Positions 52,842-62,058 of a stretch of DNA of 64,000 nt are shown piece by piece (positions within the stretch are counted from its first letter, which is position 1; every line of letters begins with the position of its first letter). Position numbers and translations under genes: made by a program. Source of the DNA: Streptomyces chumphonensis (lineage in GTDB: Bacteria > Actinomycetota > Actinomycetes > Streptomycetales > Streptomycetaceae); the NCBI RefSeq assembly GCF_014779715.1, contig NZ_JACXYU010000001.1, positions 434,001 to 498,000 on the forward strand, read 5' to 3'. The notes below the pieces were generated by a model, which saw only the letters and a list, made by a program, of their open reading frames with translations, had not been told where the DNA came from and ran no database searches.

Positions 52842-54364
52842 CAGGCACTCCTCTTCTCGTCGTCCGCGTCCGGCGGGACCTCCGCGCCGCGACGCCAGGG
52901 GATCAGGGACAGGACGATCCCGATGAGCAGGGCGCCACCGGCCACGCCCCAGCCCGCCCAGGCCAGGAAGCTGCTCGGGTAGTCCCCGTAGTTCTCGTCG
53001 ATCTCCTGCGCGAAGGAGTCGATGAGCATCAGCCCGAGCACGATCGGCGTGATGATGCCCAGGCACAGCTTCCACCAGCGGCCCAGTTTGACCGCGGAGG
53101 TGGCGTCGGCGTCGCGTTGCAGGACGGGCAGCTTGCGCAGGAGCCAGGCGACGACGATGACGGAGATCAGCGAGGCGAGGGCGATCCCGTACCGGTTGAT
53201 GAACCGGTCGGCGGCGTCCAGCAGGTACAGCCCGCCGTTGGTCGGGTAGAGCAGCAGGGAGACGAGCGCCACCAGCGTGCCCACCATCGCCACCGAGACG
53301 ACCCGGTTGACCCGCAGCCGGTCCTGCACGGCCGCGACGATGACCTGCATGATGCTGATGAGCGACGTCCACCCGGCGACGACCAGCGACAGGAAGAACA
53401 GCACGCCGAAGAAGCCGCCCCACGGCATCTCCGAGATGATGGTGGGGAAGGCGACGAAGGCGAGCCCGAGACCGCCCTCGGTCTCGAAGACCGCGCCGCC
53501 GCTGCTCGCCGCGAGGAAGCCGAGGGTGGCGAAGACGCCGATGCCGGCGAGGATCTCGAAGGAGCTGTTGGCGAAGCCCGCCACCAGGGCGGAGCCGCTG
53601 AGGTCCGAGCGCCGTCCCAGGTAGGAGGCGTAGGTGATCATGATGCCGAAGCCGACGGACAGCGAGAAGAAGATCTGGCCGTAGGCCGCCACCCACACGT
53701 CCCCGTCGGTCAACGCGTCCCAGTCGGGGGTGAACAGGGCGTCCAGGCCCAGGTCGGCGCCGTCCAGGGTGAGGGCCCGGACGACGAGGACGACGAAGAA
53801 GACGATCAGCAGCGGAATGAAGATCTTCGCCGCCGTCTCGATCCCGTGCCGGATGCCGAGGGCCAGCGTGATCAGGACGGTGACCCAGATGGCCAGGAGC
53901 GGCCAGAAGACCCCGCCCACGTAGCCGCCGAGCTCACCGGGGGTGTCACCCACCTGGAGGAAGGTCCCGAACAGGAAGCCCTCCGCGTCGTCCCCCCAGC
54001 TCTGCCCCACGGAGAAGCCGACGTAGCGCAGGGCCCAGGCGAGGATGAGGGCGTAGTAGGTGGCGATGACGAAGCAGATCGCCACCTGCCACCAGCCGAT
54101 GAACTGGGCCGGGCGGCCGAGCCGGAGGTAGGACGCCGGTGCGGAGCCGCGGTAGCGGCGCCCGATGGTGTACTCCATGATCAGCAGCGGCAGACCGGCC
54201 GTCACCAGAGCGATCAGGTAGGGCAGCATGAACGCGCCGCCGCCGTTGCGGTACGCCTCGGCCGGGAAGCGCCAGATGTTGCCCAGGCCGACCGCCGAGC
54301 CGATCGCGGCCAACAGGAAGCCCGCCCGGCTGCCCCACCTCTCGCGGGGTTGATCGCTCATCAT
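52841..54364 (-). CDS. NSS-family sodium-dependent amino acid transporter (MetP-like)
   Basis: A 507-residue transporter with about 12 helices of the neurotransmitter:sodium symporter family. The N-terminal WGSRAGFLLAAIGSAVGLGNIWRFP and FMLPYLIALVTAGLPLLIMEY carry the Na-binding unwound helix-1 motif. The C-terminal half shows FFSLSVGFGIMITYASY and NSSFEILAGIGVFATLGF. With its small partner it probably imports methionine or alanine using the sodium gradient. Two successive ATGs (54364 and 54361) occur; 54364 has AAGGGG 6 nt upstream. It is divergent from the WYL regulator, which may control it. Confidence 0.92.
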   Translation of the reverse strand: MMSDQPRERWGSRAGFLLAAIGSAVGLGNIWRFPAEAYRNGGGAFMLPYLIALVTAGLPLLIMEYTIGRRYRGSAPASYLRLGRPAQFIGWWQVAICFVIATYYALILAWALRYVGFSVGQSWGDDAEGFLFGTFLQVGDTPGELGGYVGGVFWPLLAIWVTVLITLALGIRHGIETAAKIFIPLLIVFFVVLVVRALTLDGADLGLDALFTPDWDALTDGDVWVAAYGQIFFSLSVGFGIMITYASYLGRRSDLSGSALVAGFANSSFEILAGIGVFATLGFLAASSGGAVFETEGGLGLAFVAFPTIISEMPWGGFFGVLFFLSLVVAGWTSLISIMQVIVAAVQDRLRVNRVVSVAMVGTLVALVSLLLYPTNGGLYLLDAADRFINRYGIALASLISVIVVAWLLRKLPVLQRDADATSAVKLGRWWKLCLGIITPIVLGLMLIDSFAQEIDENYGDYPSSFLAWAGWGVAGGALLIGIVLSLIPWRRGAEVPPDADDEKRSA

Positions 54365-54501
54365 CCAGATCCCCTTGTGACGGAATGCATGGGTATGGGT
54401 CTTTTGCACGCTAGCAGCGGCCCGTGACCCCCGCCCGCGGACACGCGTGCCGTACGCCCGCCCGCGCGGCGGCCCCTGACGGACCGGCACAATGCCCGGT
54501 T

Positions 54502-55548
54502 ATGCGGGCCGCACGACTCATCAGACTGGTACTCCTGCTCCAGAACCGGCGGGCGATGACCGCCGCCGAACTGGCCGCCGAACTGGAGGTGTCGCGGCGC
54601 ACGGTCGTCCGGGACGTCGCGGCGCTCTCGGAGGCCGGGGTGCCGGTCTACGCCGACCGGGGCCGGGCGGGCGGCTACCGCCTGATCGGCGGATACCGCA
54701 CCCGGCTGACGGGGCTGGGACGGGACGAGGCGGAGGCGCTGTTCCTCTCCGGCGTGCCGACCGCCCTGCGCGACCTCGGCCTGGCGGACGCCGCGTCGGC
54801 CGCCGAGCTGAAGGTGCTCGCCGCGCTCGACCCGCACCTGGGCGACGCCCGGCGCGGTGTCGCCCAGCGCTTCCACCTCGACGCCCCCGGCTGGTGGCAG
54901 GAGCCGACGGCGCCCGGGCTGCTCCCCCGGCTGGCCGACGCCCTCTGGGACGACCGGCGGGTGACGGTCCGCTACCGGCGGCGGGACGCGACGGTGGCCC
55001 GGACGCTGGAGCCGTACGGACTCGTGCTGAAGGCCGGCGTCTGGTACCTCGCGGCCCGCGTGGCGGCCCCCGACGCGGAGCCCGCCGGGGAGGGGGGCGG
55101 GGAGGCGTCCGGGGAGGCGGCCTTCCGCGTGTACCGGGTGGACCGGCTGGTCTCGGTCGCGGTGCGGGAGGAGCGCTTCGGCCGGGCGGAGGACTTCGAG
55201 CTGCCCGCGTTCTGGGCCCGGCGTGCGGCGGCGTTCGCCCGCTCGCTGCTGCGCGAGGAGGTCGTCGTGCGCCTGACGGAGACCGGTGCGCGGCGGCTGC
55301 GGTCCGTGCACAGCGACCGGGCGGCGGCCGCCGAGGCACTCGCCGCCGGGGAGCGCACGGAGCGGGGCGGGCGGAACGTCGTGACGGTGAGGCTGCCGGT
55401 CGAGTCCCTGGACGTGGCGTTCGGGGAGCTGTTCGCGCTCGGCCCGGAGGTGGAGGTCCTGGCCCCGGACGTCCTGCGGGAACGTTTCGCGGAGGCCGCC
55501 CGGCGCACGGCGGCGCTCTACACCGACGTGCGCCGGGCGGGCCCCTGA
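54502..55548 (+). CDS. WYL-domain helix-turn-helix regulator (YafY/DeoR type)
   Basis: A 348-residue regulator with an N-terminal winged helix (RLIRLVLLLQNRRAMTAAELAAELEVSRRTVVRDVAALSEAG, split at residues about 5-45), a linker, a WYL domain (VRYRRRDATVARTLEPYGLVLKAGVWYLAAR, near 155-190, reading VWYLAA at the WYL position) and a C-terminal WCX domain. WYL domains sense nucleic acid or small ligands. The ATG at 54502 has no clear ribosome site. It is divergent from the NSS transporter gene, and it ends one base before the stop of the convergent SDR gene. Confidence 0.88.
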   Translation: MRAARLIRLVLLLQNRRAMTAAELAAELEVSRRTVVRDVAALSEAGVPVYADRGRAGGYRLIGGYRTRLTGLGRDEAEALFLSGVPTALRDLGLADAASAAELKVLAALDPHLGDARRGVAQRFHLDAPGWWQEPTAPGLLPRLADALWDDRRVTVRYRRRDATVARTLEPYGLVLKAGVWYLAARVAAPDAEPAGEGGGEASGEAAFRVYRVDRLVSVAVREERFGRAEDFELPAFWARRAAAFARSLLREEVVVRLTETGARRLRSVHSDRAAAAEALAAGERTERGGRNVVTVRLPVESLDVAFGELFALGPEVEVLAPDVLRERFAEAARRTAALYTDVRRAGP

Positions 55549-56547
55549 CTAGCGGTACTCCTCCGGGTCCGGGCGCGGCCCCGCCTCCTCACCGGCCTCC
55601 TCGTGGGCGTGCAGGTCGAGCAGGTAGGCCCACGCGTCCGGCTGTGAGCCGTCGGTGTCGGTCACGCCGTACTCCCGGGCCAGCGAGGCGCTGGAGAGGG
55701 AGTGGCCGTTGAAGCGGGCCCGTTCCGGGTCGGCGGCGAGCGCCGCGAGGCCCCGGGCCAGGTAGCGCGGTGTCTCGGAGACCGCGAAGTCCGGGTTCTG
55801 CCGCGTGCCCTCGCGCCAGCCGTCCTCGGTCACCTTGAAGTGGGTGTCGAGCATGGCCTCCGAGCGCAGCCAGCCGGGGGTGGCCACCACGGCCGTCGCG
55901 CCGTGGGCGGGCAGCTCCCGCGCCAGGCCGCGGGTGATGCGCAGCGGCGCGCTCTTGGCCAGGTCGTAGTAGAGGGGCTCGCGGTAGCGGCGGTTGTACT
56001 CGGCGGTGCCGTCCGTCACCTCGACGACGAGGCCGCCGGGCCGGCGGATGAGGAGCGGGATCGCGTAGTGGCTGGTGACGAGGTGGGTCTCGACACCCAG
56101 CCGCAGCGCCCGCAGCCCGTCGCGCAGGTCGTGCTCCCACATCGGCCGCCCCCAGCCGATGAGGTGGTCGCCGCCCCAGATGTCGTTGACGAGGACGTCC
56201 AGCCGGCCCTGCTCGCGCTCGATCCGCGCGACGGCGGCCTCGACCTGTGCGGGGTCCAGGTGGTCGGTGGGCACGGCGATGCCCGTGCCGCCGGCGGCGG
56301 TGACCAGCTCGGCCGTCTCCTCGATCGTCTCCGTGGCCCGTCCGACCTCGCTCACGTGGCGACGCGTCGTGCGGCCGGTCGCGTAGACCGTGGCCCCGGC
56401 CCGGCCCAGCTCGACCGCGGTGGCCCGGCCGGCCCCGCGCGTCGCTCCCGCGACGAGCGCGACCCGCCCCCGCAGCGGCCCGTCGGCGTCCTGCGGCGGC
56501 GTCGGTCCGTCGGCGTTCCGCTGCACCGGGGTGCTGTGTTCCGTCAT
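55549..56547 (-). CDS. Short-chain dehydrogenase/reductase
   Basis: A 332-residue SDR with the cofactor-binding AGATRGAGRATAVELGRAGA (near 34; the TGxxxGxG motif varies as AGATRGAG) and RxR for NADP preference (ATGRTTRRH). The catalytic triad region shows an acidic stretch LVNDIWGGD, a tyrosine-rich YNRRYREPLYYDLAKSA (the YxxxK as YYDLAK) and AVVATPGWLRSEAML. The Ser of the canonical motif is not evident. It is about 80 residues longer than classical SDRs. The ATG at 56547 has AAGGAG 10 nt upstream. The substrate is unknown; it is adjacent (0 bp) to the convergent WYL gene. Confidence 0.83.
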   Translation of the reverse strand: MTEHSTPVQRNADGPTPPQDADGPLRGRVALVAGATRGAGRATAVELGRAGATVYATGRTTRRHVSEVGRATETIEETAELVTAAGGTGIAVPTDHLDPAQVEAAVARIEREQGRLDVLVNDIWGGDHLIGWGRPMWEHDLRDGLRALRLGVETHLVTSHYAIPLLIRRPGGLVVEVTDGTAEYNRRYREPLYYDLAKSAPLRITRGLARELPAHGATAVVATPGWLRSEAMLDTHFKVTEDGWREGTRQNPDFAVSETPRYLARGLAALAADPERARFNGHSLSSASLAREYGVTDTDGSQPDAWAYLLDLHAHEEAGEEAGPRPDPEEYR

Positions 56548-56702
56548 GCCCGATTCGCTCCTTACGTCGGTGTCAGCGCACACGTTCGCACCGAATGGAG
56601 CCATCCACTGTCGTGTTTCCCGTGTTTGCCACCCGACCTTCGGCCGCCCGGGGGACTGGGCGTGCGGCAGGACGTCGCGGGGCTGATGCTGGTCGCGTGA
56701 CG

Positions 56703-57224
56703 ATGCACGAGGACGAGTTCTGGGAGCTGATCGACGGCGCCCGCACGGCGGCCGAGGGCGACCCGGACGAACAGGCGGAGCTGCTGGTCGAGCGGCTGAC
56801 GGAGCTCGACCCGGAGACCGTCACCGACTTCGCACGGCACTTCGAGGCCCGGTACCGGCGGGCGTACCGGTGGGACCTGTGGGGCGCCGCCTGGGTCCTG
56901 CTGGACGGTGCGAGCGACGACGTCTTCGACGCGTTCCGCTGCTGGCTGATCGGGCAGGGCCGCAGGGTCTTCGAAGGCGCGCTGCACCGCGACCCCGACG
57001 CCCTGGCCGAGCTCCTGGGGGACTTCGACCCCGAAGTCGACGGCGACGCCGAGGAGCTGGGCTTCGCGGCCGACGAGGCGTACGAGGAACTGCTGGGCAC
57101 CGAAGTGCCCGAGCTGGGCCTGCCCGACCCGCCGCGCGAGCCGGAGGGCACCCCGCTGAACTTCGAGGACGACCGGGTCCTGGCGGAGCGCTTCCCCCAG
57201 CTCTGGGCGCGCTTCCGCAGCTGA
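56703..57224 (+). CDS. DUF4240 domain protein
   Basis: A 173-residue acidic cytoplasmic protein beginning MHEDEFWELIDGART, the typical DUF4240 start, and continuing LYRWD-like AYRWDLWGAAWVLLDGASDDVFDAFRCWLIGQGR. The C-terminal half is Asp/Glu-rich (DFDPEVDGDAEELGFAADEAYEELLGTEVPE, split near residue 105). The function is unknown. The ATG at 56703 is chosen; a GTG at 56697 is in frame. No signal peptide or membrane segment is seen. Confidence 0.8.
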   Translation: MHEDEFWELIDGARTAAEGDPDEQAELLVERLTELDPETVTDFARHFEARYRRAYRWDLWGAAWVLLDGASDDVFDAFRCWLIGQGRRVFEGALHRDPDALAELLGDFDPEVDGDAEELGFAADEAYEELLGTEVPELGLPDPPREPEGTPLNFEDDRVLAERFPQLWARFRS

Positions 57225-57435
57225 GACCCCGACCCGGGCGGGCGCCGCCGGCCGGTACGGCCCGCCCGTGCGACCGCTGTGCGCCCGTGCCCTGTCCATG
57301 CGCGTGTCCGCCGCATCCCGTAGGTCCGTAGGGTCGAACGGCGCTGGAGCTTTGGCGGAGCCCCCCAGGGGGCATGAGCCGGACAGCGCGACCGCCACAC
57401 CGCCGCACTACGGTTCCCGACCCCGGGGAGGGCAC

Positions 57436-58800
57436 GTGCTCAGCGCTGCACGCACACGTCGCACGGACGGCGCGGACGCCGCGGACGTCATCGTCATAGG
57501 AGCCGGGCTCGCCGGGCTCGCGGCGGCCCGACGGCTGGTGGGAGCCGGGCTCGCCGTCACCGTCCTGGAGGCCGCCGCGGGGATCGGCGGCCGGCTGGCG
57601 ACCGACGAGGTGGACGGCTTCCTGCTCGACCACGGCGGACGGTTCCTCTGCGCGGACTGGCCCGAGCTGACCGGGACGCCGGGGCTGGAGGCACTGGCGC
57701 TGCGGCCGCTGGCCCCCGGCGTCGTGATCCGCAGCACCGAGCGCACGGCCCGGATCAGCGGGACCCGCGCCGTCCGGCCCGCGCCGGGCACGGCCGTGCC
57801 GCCGCCGGGGCTCGGAGGCACGGGAGGCGCACGCCACCCGGCGCGCGCCCTCACCAGTGCGCTGGACGCCGCCCGGCTGCGGAACCAGCTCGCCCGACTG
57901 GCCACCACACCGCCCGCCCGGCTCCTGGCCCGCGCCGACCTGCCCGCCGGGCGGGCCCTGGCCGCGCGCGGCGTGCCCGCGCGCGTCGTCGAGGCCATGC
58001 TGCGCCCGCTGGTCGGCGCCCTGCTGTGCGACCCGGAGCTCACCACGTCCAGCCGGGTCGTCGACCTGGCGCTGCGCTCGTTCGCCCGGCACGGGCTGTG
58101 CCTGCCGGCGGGCGGCGCGGCGGCCGTCCCCCGGCTGCTGGCGGCCGGGCTGCCGCGCGGCACCGTGCGCACCGGGGTGCGGGCCGTCGCCGTCTCGGCG
58201 AACGCGGTCGAGACGGCGGACCACGGCACGCTCGGCTGCCGCGCCGTCGTCATCGCCACCGGCGCCCCCGACGCCGCCCGGCTGCTGCCGGGGCTGCGGG
58301 TGCCGGGCTTCCACCCCGTCACCGTGCTGCACCACTCCGCCGACGCCGCCCCGCCCGCCGGCGGCGGGGCCCTGGTCCTCGACGCCGACCGGCGCGGCCC
58401 CGTGGCGCACTCCGTGGTGGCCTCCGCCGCCGACCCCTCCCGCGCGCTCCCCGGCCGCACCCTGGTGACGTCCGTGGTGCTGGGCCGCGAGGCGGCCGAC
58501 CCGCCGGGCGTGCTGGACAAGGCGGCGCGCCGCCAACTGAGCGCGCTGCACGGCGTGGACGCGGACGCCTGGGAGCTGGTCGGCGCCTACCACCGGGCGC
58601 ACGCGGCGCCCGCCGTTCCCGCGCCGCACGACGCCCACCGCACGGTCCGGGTGCTCACGGGGCTGTACGTGTGCGGCGACCACCGCGACGTCGGGACGCC
58701 GCAGGGCGCGCTGCGGTCGGCCGCCCGGGCGGCCGACGCCGTGTGCCGGGACTTCGGCGTCCGCCGCCCGGCCGCCCCGGTCGGGGCGGCCGCGGCGTAG
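57436..58800 (+). CDS. FAD-dependent oxidoreductase (amine oxidase fold)
   Basis: A 454-residue flavoprotein. The Rossmann motif VIVIGAGLAGLAAARRLVGAG is near 19-39 and GIGGRLATDEVDGFLLDHGG near 48-68 gives the second FAD contact, while LTGLYVCGDHRDVGTPQGALRSA (near 410) is the C-terminal FAD-binding end. This matches the protoporphyrinogen/amine oxidase superfamily. The middle is Ala/Arg-rich and weakly conserved. The GTG at 57436 has GGAGG 4 nt upstream. The substrate is unknown; it is a stand-alone gene followed by a terminator. Confidence 0.88.
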   Translation: MLSAARTRRTDGADAADVIVIGAGLAGLAAARRLVGAGLAVTVLEAAAGIGGRLATDEVDGFLLDHGGRFLCADWPELTGTPGLEALALRPLAPGVVIRSTERTARISGTRAVRPAPGTAVPPPGLGGTGGARHPARALTSALDAARLRNQLARLATTPPARLLARADLPAGRALAARGVPARVVEAMLRPLVGALLCDPELTTSSRVVDLALRSFARHGLCLPAGGAAAVPRLLAAGLPRGTVRTGVRAVAVSANAVETADHGTLGCRAVVIATGAPDAARLLPGLRVPGFHPVTVLHHSADAAPPAGGGALVLDADRRGPVAHSVVASAADPSRALPGRTLVTSVVLGREAADPPGVLDKAARRQLSALHGVDADAWELVGAYHRAHAAPAVPAPHDAHRTVRVLTGLYVCGDHRDVGTPQGALRSAARAADAVCRDFGVRRPAAPVGAAAA

Positions 58801-58811
58801 CCGCGCCGGGG

Positions 58812-58844
58812 CGCCGGCCCGGACCCGCCCCGTCCGGGCCGGCG
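58812..58844 (+). terminator. Terminator of the FAD oxidoreductase gene
   Basis: A perfect 13-bp stem (58812-58824 with 58832-58844) with loop CCGCCCC lies 11 bp past the stop. Confidence 0.8.
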
Positions 58845-58938
58845 TCACCCACCGGCCATCCGACCTCTGCCCAACTGGTGGGTAACTGCCTTAGCCTTGC
58901 GCTGACTTGGTCTCCCCCACCAGCGAAGGCGGCCCCCC

Positions 58939-59976
58939 GTGCGCATGTCCTCGTCCCTGGCCGCGGCGGCCCTCCTGGCCGCCGCCGTCGCCGTTCCGGC
59001 CCACGCCGACCCCCGCACGTCCGACGCCGACACCCTCTCCTACGCCCAGAGCACCGGCGTGGGGGTGCACAACGCCTACGCGCAGAGCCGCTACCCCTAC
59101 CTGGCCGACGCCCTCGACTCGGGCGCCGCGATGCTCGAACTCGACGTGTGGACCAACGGCTTCGGGGTCGGCTGGCGGGTGGCCCACAACGCGCCGCTGT
59201 GGAACGAGAACAACTGCGTCGACGCCGCCACCGCCGCCGAACTGCGGACCGGGAGCCGGAACCGGGACCTCGCCGGCTGCCTCGCGGACCTGCGCGCCTG
59301 GCACGACGCCGACCCCGGCCACCGCCCGGTCCTGCTGAAGATCGAGATGAAGGACGGCTTCAACGGCACCGGCGGACGCGGCCCCGCCGCGTTCGACGCC
59401 CTGGTGGAACGCGAGCTGGGCGACGTCCTGTTCCGCCCCGCCGACCTGCTGGGAGCGCACGCCACGCTGGACGACGCCGCGCGGGCCGGGGCCTGGCCCA
59501 CGCGGGAGGCGCTGGCCGGGAAGTTCCTGATCCACCTCATACCGGGGACGGTCGAGCGGGGCAACCCGTTCGACTCGCTGTGGACCGACGTCGAGTACGC
59601 CCGGCACCTGCGGGCCCTGGCGGCGGCCGGGACGGCCGAACGGGCCGTCGCGTTCCCGGCGGTCCTGCGGGCGGAGTCCGGCGACCCGAGGGCCCGGTAC
59701 GCGGACGCGGGGCTGCGTCCCTGGTTCGTCGTGTTCGACGGGGACGCCGCCGCGTACGCCGCCGGTGCGATCGACACCGCCTGGTACGCCGACCGGGGCT
59801 ACCTGCTCGTCATGACCGACGCCCACGCCGTCCCGCCCGCCGTCGACGCCCGCAACCCGACGGAGGCCGAGGCGCGGGAGCGCGTGCGGGAGCTGGCACG
59901 CGCCCACGCCTCCGTCGTCAGCTCCGACTGGACGCCCCTGCCCCAGGTGCTCGGCACCGTCCTGCCGCGCGGCTAG
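58939..59976 (+). CDS. Secreted Ca-dependent phosphatidylinositol phospholipase C-like enzyme
   Basis: A 345-residue exported protein: signal peptide (SSLAAAALLAAAVAVPAHA), then a TIM-barrel-like PI-PLC domain. Catalytic-type histidines are in GVGVHNAYAQSRYPYL and VAHNAPLWNENNC, with acidic Ca-binding residues in AAMLELDVWTN. This is the pattern of Streptomyces antibioticus-type PI-PLC1-like enzymes, which cleave phosphatidylinositol. Two cysteines (NNCVD and AGCLAD) probably form a disulfide. The GTG at 58939 gives an Arg-containing n-region; the ATG at 58945 is an alternative. A GAAGGCGG site lies upstream. Confidence 0.85.
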   Translation: MRMSSSLAAAALLAAAVAVPAHADPRTSDADTLSYAQSTGVGVHNAYAQSRYPYLADALDSGAAMLELDVWTNGFGVGWRVAHNAPLWNENNCVDAATAAELRTGSRNRDLAGCLADLRAWHDADPGHRPVLLKIEMKDGFNGTGGRGPAAFDALVERELGDVLFRPADLLGAHATLDDAARAGAWPTREALAGKFLIHLIPGTVERGNPFDSLWTDVEYARHLRALAAAGTAERAVAFPAVLRAESGDPRARYADAGLRPWFVVFDGDAAAYAAGAIDTAWYADRGYLLVMTDAHAVPPAVDARNPTEAEARERVRELARAHASVVSSDWTPLPQVLGTVLPRG

Positions 59977-60062
59977 CTCCGCGCGGCGGGCCCGTCGCGG
60001 CAGCCCGACGGGGTCGAGGCGGTACTCCTCCACCCGCGGCGCCCTCCGTCCGGCCGGCGCCG

Positions 60063-60617
60063 TCAGTGCGGCATGGGGATCTCGAAGTGCACCGTGCTGA
60101 CGCCGGGGCCGTGTTCGCCCGTGGTGCGGGCGTCGAAGACCTCCTTGGCCACACTGCGCCAGAACGCCTCCGCGCCCTCCACGTTGACGTTGGTGTGCAG
60201 GTAGATGCTGTCGTAGCCGGGTGTCCCGGCGGCGAAGTCGCAGGCCCGCCGCACCAGCTCCCGTGCGAGTCCGTGGCGCCGGTGCCCCGTCCGCACGTAC
60301 ACCCGCACGATCTGGGCCGTCGTCACCGGGGGGTAGCGCTCGACCAGCCAGCGCGGGTGCGGCGGATGGTTCGGACCACCGGACCGCACGCCCGTGGTGG
60401 CGACGACCTCCCCGTCGCACACGGCCACCAGCAGCAGGTGTCGGGGGTCGTCCAGGTAGGTGGCCGCGAGGTCGACGACGTCCCGGTGCCACGCGGGCAC
60501 GTAGCCGTACCCGAACTCCTCGTAGAAGGTGTCGAGCATCAGGCGCCGCGCTCCCTCCACGTCGGCGGGCAGGGCGGCGCGGACGGTGTACGGGGTGGCG
60601 AGCGGTGCGTCGGACAT
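60063..60617 (-). CDS. GNAT family N-acetyltransferase
   Basis: A 184-residue acetyltransferase. The acetyl-CoA motif is IVRVYVRTGHRRHGLARELVRRACDFA (near 103-130, RRHGLA as the core) and the C-terminal SIYLHTNVNVEGAEAFWRSV is typical. The acceptor is unknown. It is divergent from the metal-box operon, 185 bp from its start to the first gene's start. The shared region contains the Fur-type box, so it could be co-regulated, but no minus-strand promoter is clear. Confidence 0.84.
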   Translation of the reverse strand: MSDAPLATPYTVRAALPADVEGARRLMLDTFYEEFGYGYVPAWHRDVVDLAATYLDDPRHLLLVAVCDGEVVATTGVRSGGPNHPPHPRWLVERYPPVTTAQIVRVYVRTGHRRHGLARELVRRACDFAAGTPGYDSIYLHTNVNVEGAEAFWRSVAKEVFDARTTGEHGPGVSTVHFEIPMPH

Positions 60618-60688
60618 CACGCCTGTTCTTTCGGTCGAGGGGAGCAGGGGCCGCCGTCTCGCGCGGCGAGAAGATGACGGCCGATCAG

Positions 60689-60717
60689 GTGACAACGATA
60701 ACCGTTATGGATAGTGT
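60689..60717 (+). promoter_or_regulatory. Promoter with a Fur-family (Zur/Fur-like) box
   Basis: GTGACA (60689-60694), 17 bp, TAGTGT (60712-60717) form a promoter whose expected start is near 60724. Its spacer is occupied by GACAACGATAACCGTTATG (60691-60709), which matches the classic Fur box GATAATGATAATCATTATC at 14 of 19 positions; four of the five differences are A/T-to-G/C transitions. ATAAC-C-GTTAT is its perfect palindromic core (60698-60708). Overlap with the RNA polymerase site implies repression when metal is bound. Zur, FurA and Nur are all possible owners. Confidence 0.6.
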
Positions 60718-60801
60718 GCGCCTCGATCAACCCGCCATGCGCCCCGGGGTGCGCGGCGGCACGTCTTGAGTTCCTCACCCGCCTTGTGAGAAAGGGAAGC
60801 C

Positions 60802-62058
60802 GTGGCTCACCTGCTAGTGGTCGAAAGCTGGGTCGGATCGATGAGCAGGCTGCTGCCACGCGCGATCCGCGAGGCCGGCCACGAGTTCACCTTCCTCACC
60901 CGGGACCTGCACCACTACCTGCGCACCGCGCCGGAGGGCACCGCCCACCCGCTGCTCGGCGCCCGCCACGTGCTGACGGCCGACACCAACGACGCCGAGA
61001 GCCTGCTGCCGTTCGTCGAGCGGGCCCACCGGGCGCTGGGCTTCGACGGAGTCATCACGTCCTGCGACTACTACCTGCCGACGGCGGCCCGCGTCGCCGC
61101 CCGGCTCGGGCTGCCCGGAGCCGATCCGGAAGCGATCGAGGCGGCGTGCCGCAAGGACCGGACGCGCCGTCTGCTGGCCGACGCGGGCGTACCGGGCCCA
61201 CGATTCGCCGTCTGCCGGGACTGGGCCGACACCGCCGCGGCGGCGCGTCGGATCGGCTATCCGCTGGTGTTCAAGCCGGTGGACCTGTGCGCCGGGATGT
61301 ACGTCCGGCGTGTCGACGACGAGGAGGGGCTCGCACGCGCCTTCCGTGCCCTCGCGGACTTCCCCCTCAACGCGCGGGGTCAGCGGCGCGACCCGGTGGT
61401 CCTGCTCGAGGAGCTGCTCGAAGGGCCGGAGGTCAGCGTGGAGACGGTCTCCTCCGGTGGGACGGCGCACATCGTCGGCGTGACGGACAAGAGCGTCGGC
61501 GGAGCGCCCGCCTTCATCGAGACCGGCCACATGTTCCCCGCCGCGCTCACGCCGGGGGACGCCGAGGCGGCCTGCGCGACCGCGCGGGCGGCGCTGCGGG
61601 CGCTGGGGTTGGACCACGGCGTGTCCCACACCGAGATCAAGCTCACGGCCGACGGCCCCCGGATCGTGGAGGTCAACCCCCGTCCGGCCGGGAACCGCAT
61701 CACCGAGCTCGTCCGTCACGTGACCGGGGTCGACCTCGCCGCCGCGTGCGTCGACGTGGCCCTCGGACGCGAACCGGACCTGCGCCGGCGCGACACCGGT
61801 CTGCGCAGCGCCGCCATCGCCTTCCTCGTCCCGGACACCGCCGGAGTGCTGGAAGCCCTCGACGGCGCGGACGAGGTGCGCGCCGCCCCCGGCCTCCTGG
61901 AGTTCCAGGCGCCCGAGCCCGGCCGCACGGTGAAGGTCGCGGGCAGCAACAACGAGTACCTCGGACACGTCATGGCGGGCGACGCGGCCGGGACGGGCGC
62001 CCGCGACCGTGCCGAAGCGCTGCTCTCCGTACTGTCGCCGAAGGTCGTGAGCCGATGA
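60802..62058 (+). CDS. ATP-grasp carboxylate-amine ligase
   Basis: A 418-residue ATP-grasp enzyme. The pre-ATP-grasp domain starts LLVVESWVGSMSRLLPRAIREAG. KDRTRRLLADAGVPGPRF, GYPLVFKPVDLCAGMYVRRVDD (near 158) and VLLEELLEGPEVSVET (near 195) supply ATP and Mg contacts. EIKLTADGPRIVEVNPRPAGNRITELV (near 283) holds the Mg-binding Glu/Asn typical of L-amino-acid ligases such as BacD. It should join a carboxylate to an amine with ATP; both substrates are unknown. The GTG at 60802 has AAAGGGA upstream. It overlaps the next gene by 4 bp and is the first gene of the metal-box operon. Confidence 0.88.
   Translation: MAHLLVVESWVGSMSRLLPRAIREAGHEFTFLTRDLHHYLRTAPEGTAHPLLGARHVLTADTNDAESLLPFVERAHRALGFDGVITSCDYYLPTAARVAARLGLPGADPEAIEAACRKDRTRRLLADAGVPGPRFAVCRDWADTAAAARRIGYPLVFKPVDLCAGMYVRRVDDEEGLARAFRALADFPLNARGQRRDPVVLLEELLEGPEVSVETVSSGGTAHIVGVTDKSVGGAPAFIETGHMFPAALTPGDAEAACATARAALRALGLDHGVSHTEIKLTADGPRIVEVNPRPAGNRITELVRHVTGVDLAAACVDVALGREPDLRRRDTGLRSAAIAFLVPDTAGVLEALDGADEVRAAPGLLEFQAPEPGRTVKVAGSNNEYLGHVMAGDAAGTGARDRAEALLSVLSPKVVSR

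Noticed and set aside
49885..52848. Very long minus-strand open frame across aceE
   Set aside because: Codon-phase shadow of aceE; the translation is Arg/Gly/Val/His-rich without motifs.
57236..57271. CGGGCGGG/CCCGCCCG hairpin after the DUF4240 gene
   Set aside because: Only 8 bp with a long G/C loop; not convincing compared with the other terminators.
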